Below are positions 45,375-54,429 of a stretch of 64,000 bases of DNA, one piece after another (the first letter of the stretch is position 1; each line of letters starts with the position of its first letter). The position numbers and the translations under genes are program-made. This stretch comes from Streptomyces sp. NBC_01451 (GTDB lineage: Bacteria > Actinomycetota > Actinomycetes > Streptomycetales > Streptomycetaceae). Location: assembly GCF_036227485.1 (NCBI RefSeq), contig NZ_CP109479.1, positions 9,486,001 to 9,550,000 of the forward strand. The letters are read 5' to 3'. The notes under the pieces are model-generated. The model had not been told where the DNA came from. It saw only the letters and a program-made list of their open reading frames with translations, and ran no database searches.

Positions 45375-45893
45375 CTACCGGCCTGGGGTGGGGAGGGCAT
45401 CGAGTGGGATGAGCGCGGTCGGGATCACGTTGGTCCAGGGTCAGCGGGGCCCGAGGCGGAGAGTGCGGTGTCGGCCGGTGGTGACGAGTTGGGCGGCTGC
45501 GGAGAGCATTCGTGGTCGCAGGCGTCGGCCGGGGTTCCCGAAGTCGGACCCTGTCGGCGCGAGCGAGCATCGAGATCCGGGCCGACAGGTCCCGTACGAG
45601 CCGGGACGATCTCCGGTCAGCCCTGGCCCAGCGCCACGTCGCGAAGGGGGAGTCTCGGGCCGGGGGCCCACGCTGCACGGAGGCGGCATTCGGCGCGGGC
45701 CCGACGGAGGTGTCGCGGTTGTAGTGCGGCGACCGGGGTGTTCTTGGCGTTGGTGGCGAAGCAGCCGCACCCCGTCGGCGCCGGTGAACCGTAACGGGAC
45801 GCCCTGGGTAAGCGCGCTCTTTGCTGACGATCAGCCGTATGTATTCCTTGGGCCGGCCGGTCAGGCGGTCGCCACCAATGGTTCACGAGCACC
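45375..45893 (-). pseudogene. IS1380-family transposase, C-terminal remnant
   Basis: The frames read CFATNAKNTPVAALQPRHLR, RARAECRLRAAWAPGPRLPL, then (other frame) LSAAAQLVTTGRHRTLRL and PWTNVIPTALIPLDALPTPG to a stop. This is the order of the last third of IS1380 transposases, with at least two frameshifts. A piece of the N-terminal end of such a transposase lies at 51080-51240 in the same orientation. Confidence 0.65.
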
Positions 45894-45921
45894 TCACCCC
45901 CCGCTGGACCCTGCCGTGACC

Positions 45922-47247
45922 CTAGATCACGGTCACGCCGGTCACGAAGGTCGTCACGCTTCGAGCGGGAAGCGTGGAGGTGAAGGACCCGTTAGACACG
46001 CCGGTCGTGCCCTGGGGCGCGACGTTCCGGCTCGCGTCGGTCAGCCAGGACGAGACGCTGGACACTGTGCCGTTCGCCAGGGTGAACTGCTGGCTCACCG
46101 AAGTGGTCCCCTTGTTGAGGGCAACGACGACGACCGTGGACGTACCGCCCAGATATGCCGAGACGTAGAGGTTCGACGCGGGGTTGGCCGTCGCCTCGAT
46201 CCGCGCGTATCCGGGGCGGACGAACCTGGCGAAGTGCGCCATGCTGGCGCCGCGCTTGCTGAGCTGCCCGTCCTCCCGCAGAGGGCCGTAGCTGCGCCGG
46301 ATGTACCACCAGATGTACGCCTGGAACTCGGCGTCCACCATGGCGTGGTGGACGTGCTCCCCCACGTCGAGCGCTTGTGGCCAGAGGTCCGCCGAATCGC
46401 TGCTGTTGGGGTAGTAGACCTCGGTCATCCAGAGTTCTTTGCCCACGCCCTTTGTCTTGAAGAGGGGATAGGGGAAGTCCGCGAGCGCCGTGCCGTAGAG
46501 GTGGGTCCCGATGATGTCCACGTTGGCGAGCGCCGTGGAGTCGTTGAGGATCGGGTCCGAAATGTTCTTCCGGTACTGGAAGGACTCGGGCGCGATGACC
46601 CTGGTGCCGATCGAGCCGGCATTCTCCCGCAGGAAACGGAGCATTTCGGCGGGAGTCCACCACGTCCAGTCCTGAGCGTAGTCGGGCTCGTTCTGCACGG
46701 ATATGCCGTACAGGTTCACCCCGTTGTTCCGCATGAACGTGTTGAAGTCGTTGAGGTGTTGGGCATAGGCGCCGTACATGGTGTACCTGAGGCGTTTCGC
46801 GTCCGTCTCAGTGCCGCGGACGAAGGTCTCGACCATGGAAGCGGGCGGATTCCACGGCGAGGCGAAGACGGTCGCCCCGAGCTCGGTCGCGCGCTTTGCC
46901 GTCGCCAGGTCACGGCTCCAGTCCGCCTGGTTCTCGGGAACGGGGATCCTCAGCACGGAGAGTCCCAGGCGGCCCTCACCGGTGCCGAACGCCGTGTCCC
47001 GCTGGGCGGCTGTCAGGTCGCCTATCCAGGCCGTGTGGGTCATCCCGCCGAAGCCCCGAATCGTCTGCCGCCGCGCCGACGGGTCGATGACCGCCGAGGC
47101 GGCAGCCGTCGTGGCTGCGGCTTCCGAAGCCCTGGCGGTCGGTGTCGTGGCCGTGAGGACCGGCAGGGTGCCTAAGGTTGCCAGGACGGTTCTCCGGCTC
47201 GGCGATCTCCACTCGCTGCTCACGGGTTCGTTCCGATCCTGCGTCAT
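45922..47247 (-). CDS. Tat-exported GH30 xylanase-like glycosidase
   Basis: A 441-residue secreted enzyme of GH30, most like subfamily 8 glucuronoxylan endo-xylanases. The ATG at 47247 follows AGGAGGAG by three nt, and the N-terminus has a twin-arginine signal (SPSRRTVLATLGTLPVL). The barrel has QTIRGFGGMTHTAWIGDL, the acid/base Glu187 in VQNEPDY and the nucleophile Glu276 in WMTEVYYP. The C-terminal 90 residues form the usual side beta-domain. The family cleaves xylan, often guided by glucuronic acid branches. A perfect CebR-type box lies 49-62 bp upstream, predicting control by cellobiose/CebR. Confidence 0.9.
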   Translation of the reverse strand: MTQDRNEPVSSEWRSPSRRTVLATLGTLPVLTATTPTARASEAAATTAAASAVIDPSARRQTIRGFGGMTHTAWIGDLTAAQRDTAFGTGEGRLGLSVLRIPVPENQADWSRDLATAKRATELGATVFASPWNPPASMVETFVRGTETDAKRLRYTMYGAYAQHLNDFNTFMRNNGVNLYGISVQNEPDYAQDWTWWTPAEMLRFLRENAGSIGTRVIAPESFQYRKNISDPILNDSTALANVDIIGTHLYGTALADFPYPLFKTKGVGKELWMTEVYYPNSSDSADLWPQALDVGEHVHHAMVDAEFQAYIWWYIRRSYGPLREDGQLSKRGASMAHFARFVRPGYARIEATANPASNLYVSAYLGGTSTVVVVALNKGTTSVSQQFTLANGTVSSVSSWLTDASRNVAPQGTTGVSNGSFTSTLPARSVTTFVTGVTVI

Positions 47248-47290
47248 GTCTCCTCCTCTTGGTCGACGGTGCTGATCTACCCTCAACGAG

Positions 47291-47314
47291 GCGAGTGGGA
47301 GCGCTCCCACTCGC
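47291..47314. promoter_or_regulatory. CebR-type LacI-family operator
   Basis: A 24-bp perfect palindrome GCGAGTGGGAGC/GCTCCCACTCGC whose core TGGGAGCGCTCCCA (47296-47309) is identical to the published CebR box of Streptomyces cellulose-utilisation genes. It lies upstream of the GH30 gene. Confidence 0.8.
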
Positions 47315-47639
47315 GAGAAGGGCTACGCGCTGGTCTTGTTCGGAGGGTCTCGTTCGGAGGGGAGGTGCTGTGGGGCGTTGCCTCAAACTGCCCTTGGCGG
47401 CTTGGGGAGCCGCCCCTGTCGTTCGGTATTGCGAGCGGCATGCAAGATTTCGCATCCTTGGTAGGTCGGCAAATTAACGACTGCCGCTCGTCATCGCAAG
47501 GCCTGGCGCGCGACGGAGTGCGGGCGGAATGGTCCGCACCGAACGCGGCGAAGCACCAACAAGGATGGCCGACCGCGTCGCAAGTCGGACCTTCAAGAGT
47601 TGCCGACCTCGGCGCCTGGTCTGGATCCACGAGACGGCA
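47315..47639. other. Upstream of GH30, no gene
   Basis: 325 bp that should carry the distal GH30 promoter. No convincing reading frame, -35/-10 pair or further palindrome was seen. Confidence 0.4.
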
Positions 47640-47990
47640 TCAGCCTCTTCGAAGCCGACCTCGCGGACCGCCTTCCCTACCTGGAGCGGTGGCCTTGCCG
47701 TTGACGGTGAGGCCGGTGGCGCTGAAGTGGGCCGTCAGGTCCACTGTCCGTTCCGGGCGGAACGGAACCCGAACGTCCCGGACTTGCCGCTCCTCAGGTT
47801 CACGGTACCGGCGCCGGCTGTGCCTGAGAGTAGGTGGCGGTGTGATGTCGGAGAGGTTGGCCTTGTCGGCCTCGAACAGTGTGACGTTCTGGACGACAGC
47901 GTCCGTGTACTGGAATTCGATCTTGGTGGAGGTGTCGCCGTCTAGCTGCATGTACACGTTTGTCGTGCCCTGGGCAGTTCCTTGGGCTTC
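47640..47990 (-). pseudogene. Fragment of an unidentified secreted protein
   Basis: Coding-like frames TTNVYMQLDGDTSTKIEF, QYTDAVVQNVTLFEADKANL and, in another frame, GTVNLRSGKSGTFGFRS and LTAHFSATGLTVNGKAT suggest the beta-rich end of an extracellular enzyme broken by frameshifts. I cannot name the family. Confidence 0.35.
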
Positions 47991-48050
47991 GCGCAACCCG
48001 CCTTTGCCATCAGGTGGGTTCATCAGGCGCGAGGGCGGGCGCACCGGCCA

Positions 48051-48500
48051 TCAGGCGGTGATTTCCGTGAACGCGTACGTGACGGCGGTGCCTTCGTGGA
48101 CGAAGACTGGGATGTGTTCCAGTGGCGCGGGAGCGGCGAGCGTGGTGTCGCCCTCGTGGAGTTCGCCGGTGACGGTGTCGGTCCAGCGCGCGCAGGCCGG
48201 GAGGTAGACGGTGGGGCTGCGGACTCCGGCCGCGGCGATCGGCGCGACGAGGATGTCGGGTCCGAGGAGGAACTGGTCGTCGACGGTCCCAGGCGTGCGC
48301 GTACTCGGGCTAGTCGAAGAACAGGGGACACATCACCGGCGCCCCGGTGCGGTGTGCCTGTTCGGACAGTTCCAGCAGACAGGGGTGAAGCCGCTCGCGC
48401 AGCCGCAGGTGTGCGGTCAGGATCGGGTGGGCCTGGTGTCCGTAGGACCAGACCTCGTACGGTCCGCCGGTCATGTCCGCGGAGTAGGTGGCCTGGCGGC
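48051..48500 (-). pseudogene. GH31 alpha-glycosidase, C-terminal remnant
   Basis: Reading on the minus strand: ADMTGGPYEVWSYGHQAHPI, LTAHLRLRERLHPCLLELSE, APVMCPLFFD, an in-frame TAG (48312-48310), a frameshift, then DDQFLLGPDILVAPIAAAGV and RWTDTVTGELHEG to a TGA. This is the conserved end of GH31 alpha-xylosidases/glucosidases (the DQYMLGDDLLVAPV region). The catalytic part is gone. Confidence 0.7.
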
Positions 48501-48899
48501 GCCGGTCAGGCTCACGGGGCCACCGCCGGCCGCCCTGCCCACCGTCATCGCGATCGACTTGCTCAGTCGCCCTCGACGAGGTCGGCAGGGTCGAGTACCT
48601 GCGGCATGTACGCCTGGTACTCCGGCTGGAAGACCACGTTGGGTCCGGTCGAGCAGGGCCTCGCCCTGTCCGGCAGGTGTACGGAGGCCGTTTCGCAAGT
48701 GGTTGTGCGCTGCTGCTCGGCGCGAATGCCCGTACGCGGCGCTTCGGTGTCGGGCGGGATGAGATCTCATGGGTAGCCCGCCGGTGGCTGTTTCCTGTCG
48801 AACCGGATCGAGGAGATCAGCGCTGATTTGTTGGTGACGGGTCAGGGTCGCAGCATGCCGGTAGCAGTAGCAGGCGAACGCCGCCTCGCTGCCTGGGAG
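48501..48899. other. No recognisable gene
   Basis: About 400 bp between the GH31 remnant and a transposase remnant. Frames exist in several phases but show no family motifs. Confidence 0.35.
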
Positions 48900-49209
48900 C
48901 TGTGATCACCCACTGTGTGTCGTGTCCGTACGTGGTCGGTGCGGATTGCTGCGCCGTCAGGGTTCACATGCGTCAGCCCGGCTGCCTTCGTACGCTCCAG
49001 CGCGGTGGAGGCCAACAGTCCGTTGTCACGGGTGAGTGGAGCCAGTCGAGTGCCGTCGAGGAACCGGCGCAGCACGAGTACGGCCTGCTTGAAACAGCTC
49101 AGCGTACGTCGTCCCTTGCGGGAACCGGGCACGATCCTGTGGTCGCGCAGAAAGTCGGCTAGGTTCTCGGCGCTGGTCCGCTTCGCATCGGGCACGTCGG
49201 TGTATGTGG
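48900..49209 (-). pseudogene. IS5-like (DDE_Tnp_4) transposase remnant
   Basis: The frame reads YTDVPDAKRTSAENLADFLR, then RTLSCFKQAVLVLRRFLDGT, RLAPLTRDNGLLAST and, after a deletion, GLTHVNPDGAAIRTDHV. The order fits the N-terminal helix-turn-helix and the first catalytic Asp strand of IS5-group transposases. The rest is missing. Confidence 0.5.
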
Positions 49210-49266
49210 CACGTGTCGGGATGCGGGGCCCCGGTCGCAAGGTCCTTCCTGTCAGGTTGCTTACGT

Positions 49267-49785
49267 CTACCCGGACTTGGAGGCGCCTGGGGCGTCCTCG
49301 ATGTCCGGCGGGGGATGCGGAAGACCCGGGCGGCGGGGAAGCAGAGCCGTTGGCAGGACCACCGCAGGGTTGGCCGGCAGGCTGATCGGAGCGGTGACGG
49401 CCGAGACGTCGCGGAACGCGGCGCCCACCACGGGGTCGATGGCGGAGCGGGCCACCAGACGGGACAGATACCGGTTGCGCAGGCGGTCGACGAGTGATGC
49501 GGAACCGTGGTGGTGGGGCGGTCCGAGGCGAGGGCGATCCACCATGGCGTGTCGGCGGCCCGGCCGACGGCACGTTGTGCGGCCGTCGCGAAGCCGGGAC
49601 CGGGTCCTCCGTGCCGGGCGAGTGTCTGGCACAGCGCGAGGGCGCCCAGGGCGGCGACCGACATGCCGTGTCCGTACACGGGGTTGACGGCGCACGCTGC
49701 GTCCGTGACGGCCACGAAGCCGTCCGGGACGCCGCAGCGGTCGTAGTGGCGGAGACGGTTCGCTGTGTACCGGAAGCCGTGGGGG
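49267..49785 (-). pseudogene. FAD-dependent monooxygenase, C-terminal remnant
   Basis: The frame reads GFRYTANRLRHYDRCGVPDG, then FVAVTDAACAVNPVYGHGMS (the GD-type FAD motif, with GDA changed to TDA) and ALALCQTLARHGGPG. After a frameshift near 49500 it continues LVDRLRNRYLSRLVARSAID, PVVGAAFRDVSAVTAP. This is the C-terminal part of the hydroxylase-like FAD oxidoreductases common in Streptomyces. Confidence 0.6.
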
Positions 49786-49951
49786 GGGCGGGTCGCTTCC
49801 TGTGCGGGGCCGCGTGGTTCGGTCGGAACTTGGGTCGACTCAGCTGTGAGGGCGGTCGGTTCGTCCGGGAGCCGAGTGGCTTCCCGCGAGGAGGAACCTG
49901 GTTCCGCCTGGGACAGAACCCCGCCGTGCGGTCGGCCGGTGGCCGGTCGGT

Positions 49952-50235
49952 TCATGACCCGATGCCCGTGGTCGTCGGCAGCTGTACCCGGAGCCCGAGC
50001 CCTGTGACGATCCGTTCGACCGCCGGCTGGACGAGCCGAGTCAGACTGCGGGTCCCTTCCCCGCCGAGCCGCTGCCACACGGGAAGCGTGAGCCGGTCGG
50101 TGAGTCCTCCACGTTCTGGCGGGCGGCACGGCCGGCCGCTGTGAGGGTGCCGTCCGGTTCCAGCAGTCCCCTTTCGGCAAGTCGTCGTTCGGCCGCGGCC
50201 CATTCCTCGTCGGTCCAGCCTCTGCGGGCCTGAAT
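49952..50235 (-). pseudogene. SalK/SCO6745-family protein remnant
   Basis: Reads GWTDEEWAAAERRLAERGLL, EPDGTLTAAGRAARQNVED and, after a frameshift, LTDRLTLPVWQRLGGEGTRS to a stop. This matches the C-terminal helix-turn-helix-like half of SalK-type proteins. The N-terminal half is absent. Confidence 0.55.
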
Positions 50236-50917
50236 GCTCCGTCGGCGCTCGCCTCCGGCCGCGCTGGGCGACTCACTCCTGTGCGGTCGGCTGGCGGCCC
50301 TGTGGCCTGATGCCCCGCCTCACCCGATGCCGTGGCGAACAGTTGCCGCCGAGGCCCGGCTCCAGCTCGAGCAACCGCAGTACGCAAGGCGACTGGCCGA
50401 ACAGGAACTTGATCGCCTCGGTGACCGGGACAGCCATGCGCAGGGCGTCGCCCTGCGCATCCTCGCGGCAGCGTCCCCCAGGACCGAACGGCTGTCACTG
50501 CTGACGCGGGCGGCAAAGCTGCTGCGTGCGTGTGACAGCCGCTACGAACTGTCCCGGTGTCTGGCGGACATGAGTCAGGTTCACCGCGCCACGGGTCATG
50601 TTCGGTGGGCCGACTTCCGTTGGCGCCAGGCGCTGAGGCTGGCCGCACAGTGCGGGATCGAGGAGCCTCCGTACACCCTCCCGCCCAAGGGCGACCGACC
50701 TTCCCTGGTCGACGCGCCGCCGCAGGACCGGCTCTCCAAGGCGGAGTGGCGGGTTGCCTGCCTCGCTTCGGCGGGGAGGTCCAACCGCCAGATAGCCGGT
50801 GAACTCTATGTGACCCTCAGCACGGTGGAGCAGCATCTGACACGCGTCTATCGCAAACTCGGAGTGTCGAGCCGTGCCGATCTGCGCAGGATCCTGCCAC
50901 CTGTCGGGGGCGGCTGA
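50234..50917 (+). pseudogene. LuxR/LAL-type regulator, C-terminal remnant
   Basis: About 225 residues. The C-terminal LuxR helix-turn-helix is intact (LSKAEWRVACLASAGRSNRQ, IAGELYVTLSTVEQHLTRVY, RKLGVSSRADL). It is preceded by TPR-like helices (ARRLAEQELDRLGDRDSHAQ). LAL regulators are usually 900 residues or more with an N-terminal AAA ATPase domain, absent here; the frame begins in unrelated sequence. It might still be translated as a DNA-binding fragment. Confidence 0.6.
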
Positions 50918-51079
50918 CACTGCCTTTCGCTCACCGGGGCCACGGGGCGAACCCCGCCCTCTTCACCGTCCACAAGATCATTGCGCCTGTCTGCGACGCC
51001 GGGGAACGGTTCGCCACGCTTCCTACCCCGCCCGAGAGCAAGCCCCGACGGTCGCCGGACGAGGCGGACCGCCGGATCG

Positions 51080-51240
51080 ACCGACGGGTCGGCAGGCCTG
51101 GCGCCCCATAGTCGTGGTGAACGCGATGCAGTTGGCGGTTGTGGCCGTGGGTGAAGGTGCCCAGGGCGGACGGGGCGTGCACCCCGCCGAAGGCACGGTC
51201 CGTCGGGCAGTGCCGTAGGCGGTCGGTGTCATCGATAGTG
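51080..51240 (-). pseudogene. IS1380-family transposase, N-terminal remnant
   Basis: The frame TDRLRHCPTDRAFGGVHAPS and ALGTFTHGHNRQLHRVHHDY matches the first third of IS1380 transposases (DRLRHGGMDRLFxGVYAPSTLGTFLRxFTHGHVRQL). A C-terminal IS1380 piece lies at 45375-45893 in the same orientation. The flanks (50918-51079 and 51241-51322) contain nothing else I can name. Confidence 0.5.
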
Positions 51241-51322
51241 CGGCCCGTGGTCGGTTCCCACGTTCCTGTGGCCTGCGACAGGTTCTCCGTGACCTGTTGA
51301 CGACGGTACCCGGTAGGCGGCA

Positions 51323-51344
51323 CTCTGTATTCCGTCATACAAAG
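51323..51344. promoter_or_regulatory. Candidate GntR/FCD operator
   Basis: TGTAT-TCCGTC-ATACA with outer CT/AG pairs, 22 bp in all, ending 23 bp before the GntR start. FadR-subfamily regulators bind short dyads of this size, so this may control the GntR-P450 operon. Confidence 0.5.
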
Positions 51345-51367
51345 TCCTCTGGGAAGCGGGGTGTGAC

Positions 51368-52042
51368 GTGGCCGGGTCTGGGCTCGATCTTCGGGTGACG
51401 CAGGACAAGCTCGTGCGGGACAAGGTGGTCGACGCGTTGCGTCAGGCCATCCTGGACGGCGCTCTGCAGCCTGGTCGCAGGCTTACCGAGCGCGAGTTGA
51501 CCGAGCTCACGGGAGTGAGTCGTACGTCCGTGCGGGAGGCGCTGAGGCGTCTCCAGGCCGAAGGGCTGGTCGAGGAGTCGCCCAGCCGAGGACTTCGGGT
51601 GACCACTCCGACCGCGGAGGAGATCGACCAGATCTATGAGATCCGTGCCGAGCTCGAACCGCTCGCGGTGCGCTTGTTCGTCGAGCGCGCCACTGAGGCG
51701 GAGGTCGACGAACTCGCCTGCGTCACGCAGGAGTTGAATCCTGGGGGCGACGCAAACAAGGACGTGCTGGACCGCTTCGACGGGATCTTGCTCGCCGGCT
51801 GCCGCAACCCCATGCTGGCGGAGCTGCTCGGCGGTCTGTACGGCAGGATCCACGCCCTGCGCCGTATATCGGCCGCCACCCCTGGCCGCATGACCGTCAC
51901 CAAGCAGGAGTACGACGATCTCGTCGAAGCCGTCCGGCGCCGTTCTGCCGCGGACGCTGCGGAGGTGGCCCGTCGGCACGTCTGTGCGGCCAGAGCGTCC
52001 GCGAAGGTCGCGATGAGTGTGCTGATGCAGGAAGCCGACTGA
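51368..52042 (+). CDS. GntR-family regulator, FadR/FCD subfamily
   Basis: A 224-residue regulator with a GTG start. The winged helix spans residues about 13-75 (KVVDALRQAILDGALQPGRR, LTELTGVSRTSVREALRRLQ). The FCD effector domain follows, but its first metal-ligand site, normally FHxxI, reads FDGIL, so metal binding may differ. FCD regulators sense carboxylic acids or acyl-CoA-like compounds. It stands 48 bp before the P450 gene on the same strand and is the obvious regulator of the catabolic operon; the dyad at 51323-51344 is its likely target. Confidence 0.9.
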   Translation: MAGSGLDLRVTQDKLVRDKVVDALRQAILDGALQPGRRLTERELTELTGVSRTSVREALRRLQAEGLVEESPSRGLRVTTPTAEEIDQIYEIRAELEPLAVRLFVERATEAEVDELACVTQELNPGGDANKDVLDRFDGILLAGCRNPMLAELLGGLYGRIHALRRISAATPGRMTVTKQEYDDLVEAVRRRSAADAAEVARRHVCAARASAKVAMSVLMQEAD

Positions 52043-52090
52043 GGGCGGACGACGTCACCAAGATCACCACGAGCACAAGGAAGTGCGGAA

Positions 52091-53332
52091 ATGAGTACGG
52101 ACACCATCGTCCCGTCGATACCGGACCTGTCGGACCCGGCGGGCTTCGCCTCCGAGGTACCCCATGAGGCCTTCGACGCGATCAGGCAGATGCCTGGCCT
52201 GTACTGGCAGCCGGCGAAGGCGGGCACGCTCAACGGCGGATTCTGGTGTATCACCCGGCACGCCGACATCGCCGAGATCGAGCGGAACCCCGAGGTCTTC
52301 AGTTCCCGGTGGGGGCCGTTCTTCCCGACCCTCCCCGCGCCGCACAACGAGTTCAGCCGCAACATCATGTACAATGACCCGCCCGACCACAGCCGGCTGC
52401 GTCGGGCCGCAGCCCGTTCTTTCGGACCGCGGGTCATCGCGAACTTCGACACCTGGGTGCGCGAGATCGTCGTGGAGGTGCTGGAGGACATCACCGACCG
52501 CGGCGAGGTCAACTGGATCGACGACGTTGCAGCCATCATCCCGTCCCGCGTCATCGCACGGGTGATCGGCGTGCCACACCACGACCGTCAGCGCATCGTG
52601 GACTGGACCCTCGCGATCTTCGATGCCGCTGAGAAGCCCAACGGTGGCGAGTCCATGCTGATGCTGCTTCCGGAGATTCACTCCTACCTTGAACAGCTGC
52701 GCACGGACAAGCTCCGAGACCCCCAGGACGACTTCGCCACCGTGCTGGCCCGGTGCGTCGAGCGGGGTGAGATCAGCCAGCCGGAGTTCCTGGCCTACCT
52801 CATCCTGCTCCTCATCGCGGGATTCGAGACCACGCACACGGTCATCGCCCAGGCTATGCGGCTGATCCTGGAGGACTCGCAGGTCGCCGATGTCACCGGT
52901 CGGGCGATCGACGGCGGCAGCCTGGACGGGCTGGTTGATGAGTTCCTGCGGTATGTCACGCCGGCCATGAACATGGCCCGCACAGTGACCCGTGACGTGG
53001 ACTTCCACGGCACGCAGATGCGCGAGGGCGACCTGGTGCAGATGTTCTTCACCGCAGCCAACCGTGACCCCGTCGTCTTCGCCGACCCGCATCGCTTCGA
53101 CCCGTTCCGGACGGGGAACGAGCACATGTCCTTCGGCAACGGGCCGCACCACTGCATCGGTAAGAATCTCGCCAGACTCGAACTCCGGATCCTCTTCGAG
53201 GAGATGCACCGTCGCGGTGTTCTCGTCGCCTTGAACGGCGAGCCCCGGCGTGGCTGGAGCACCTTCATCAACAAGCTCCTGTCCATGCCCGTCACCGTCA
53301 CCATGGCCGACCGCCAGGAGGCCCGCCCATGA
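52091..53332 (+). CDS. Cytochrome P450 (CYP108/CYP125-like) of the catabolic operon
   Basis: A 413-residue P450 unlike the two CYP105-type enzymes at 34-39 kb. The sequence around NIMYNDPPDHSRLRRAAAR, the I-helix LLLIAGFETTHTV, DEFLRYV (ExxR position) and FGNGPHHCIGKNLARLE around the heme cysteine are typical of the clan containing P450terp (CYP108), linalool 8-hydroxylase and the steroid-chain CYP125/142 group. Such enzymes start degradation of terpenes, sterol side chains or branched alkyls by hydroxylating an unactivated methyl group. Its [2Fe-2S] ferredoxin and reductase are encoded at 59148-60735 in the same operon. Its stop overlaps the next start (ATGA). Confidence 0.9.
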   Translation: MSTDTIVPSIPDLSDPAGFASEVPHEAFDAIRQMPGLYWQPAKAGTLNGGFWCITRHADIAEIERNPEVFSSRWGPFFPTLPAPHNEFSRNIMYNDPPDHSRLRRAAARSFGPRVIANFDTWVREIVVEVLEDITDRGEVNWIDDVAAIIPSRVIARVIGVPHHDRQRIVDWTLAIFDAAEKPNGGESMLMLLPEIHSYLEQLRTDKLRDPQDDFATVLARCVERGEISQPEFLAYLILLLIAGFETTHTVIAQAMRLILEDSQVADVTGRAIDGGSLDGLVDEFLRYVTPAMNMARTVTRDVDFHGTQMREGDLVQMFFTAANRDPVVFADPHRFDPFRTGNEHMSFGNGPHHCIGKNLARLELRILFEEMHRRGVLVALNGEPRRGWSTFINKLLSMPVTVTMADRQEARP

Positions 53333-54189
53333 CCACTCTGACGGATGCCGTCGTCGTCGTGACCGGAGGAGCAACCGGTGTCGGACTGGCCCTCGCCCGC
53401 GAAGCGGCTGTCCGCGGCGCCCGGGTGATGATCGCCGACACGGAGGATGCGGGCGCGGCGGTCGCGAGCCTGCGGGCCGACGGTGCGGCAGCGGACTGGC
53501 TGCGGACCGACACCTCGGACTACGCCCAGGTAAAAAAGTTGACTGAGGCTACCGTCGAACGGTTCGGTGCGGTCAACGTGGTCTGCAACAATGCCGGCAT
53601 CGGTGTGGCCGGCGCACTCCAGAACGTTGACCCGGGCGAGGCGAAGCGTCTCTTCGACGTCAACGTGCTGGGCATGTTCCACATCGTCCACGCGTTCGCA
53701 CCCCTGCTGAAGGACGCCGCCGCCCGAAGTGAACCGGCATACCTGCTCAACACCGGTTCCGAGCACTCCCTGGGGGTCCCGCCCCACGTGATGCCCATGA
53801 GCACCTACACCACGTCGAAGTACGCCGCTCTCGGCCTCACCGACACGGCACGCCGCGACCTGAAGGATCTCGGAATCGGCGTCTCCCTTCTGGTCCCCGG
53901 CTGGGTCCGCACCGAGCGGATCAAAGCGCTCGTCGCCGCCGATTCGCGTGCTGCCGCCGCCATCGAACCGTTCGCCCAGAAACCGTCCGAGGTGGCCGAG
54001 GCGGCCTTCGACGGCTTGCTCAAGGGCACGAGGGTCATCGCCACCAACCCGCACAGCCGCGCCTTCGCCATGGAGCACGCGCGCGACCTCATGGCCGACA
54101 TCCAGGCTCTTCCTCTCCTGGACAGCCCGGACGGCCACGCTCCCGACGGCCCGGGCGACGTGTCTCAGTGCCCCTTCGCGCAGGGCTGA
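53329..54189 (+). CDS. Short-chain dehydrogenase/reductase
   Basis: A 286-residue SDR. The cofactor motif TGGATGVG is at residues 12-19, NNAG at 87-90, and the catalytic Ser144, Tyr160 and Lys164 lie in NTGSEHS and STYTTSKYA. Asp37 after the second strand (MIADTED) favours NAD. The start overlaps the P450 stop by four bases, so the two are translationally coupled. It probably oxidises the hydroxyl made by the P450 or a later beta-hydroxyacyl intermediate. A 240-bp gap follows before the next gene; I see no terminator there, only a T-rich tract near 54310. Confidence 0.9.
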   Translation: MTTLTDAVVVVTGGATGVGLALAREAAVRGARVMIADTEDAGAAVASLRADGAAADWLRTDTSDYAQVKKLTEATVERFGAVNVVCNNAGIGVAGALQNVDPGEAKRLFDVNVLGMFHIVHAFAPLLKDAAARSEPAYLLNTGSEHSLGVPPHVMPMSTYTTSKYAALGLTDTARRDLKDLGIGVSLLVPGWVRTERIKALVAADSRAAAAIEPFAQKPSEVAEAAFDGLLKGTRVIATNPHSRAFAMEHARDLMADIQALPLLDSPDGHAPDGPGDVSQCPFAQG

Positions 54190-54429
54190 GCACCACCCAG
54201 CCCCGCAACGCTCGGCGCTGCCCATCCGCGCAGCTCTGAGGACCACCGCCCCGCGTCATTGAACGCGCGCCGGTCGGCAACCTGGGGCTCGACTCCTCTC
54301 TGCTCATCCCCCTTTTTTCTCGCTCTTCCTTCATTCCCGCGATCGACGGCCGCGCAGCGGAATCCCCGCCGTGACGGCCCATCGCGTCACACCGTCATTC
54401 CCGAAATGACCAGAACTCAGGACTGAACC

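Noticed and set aside
45298..47175. A 625-residue plus-strand open frame
   Set aside because: It overlaps the GH30 gene in antisense and an IS1380 relic; no motif supports it.
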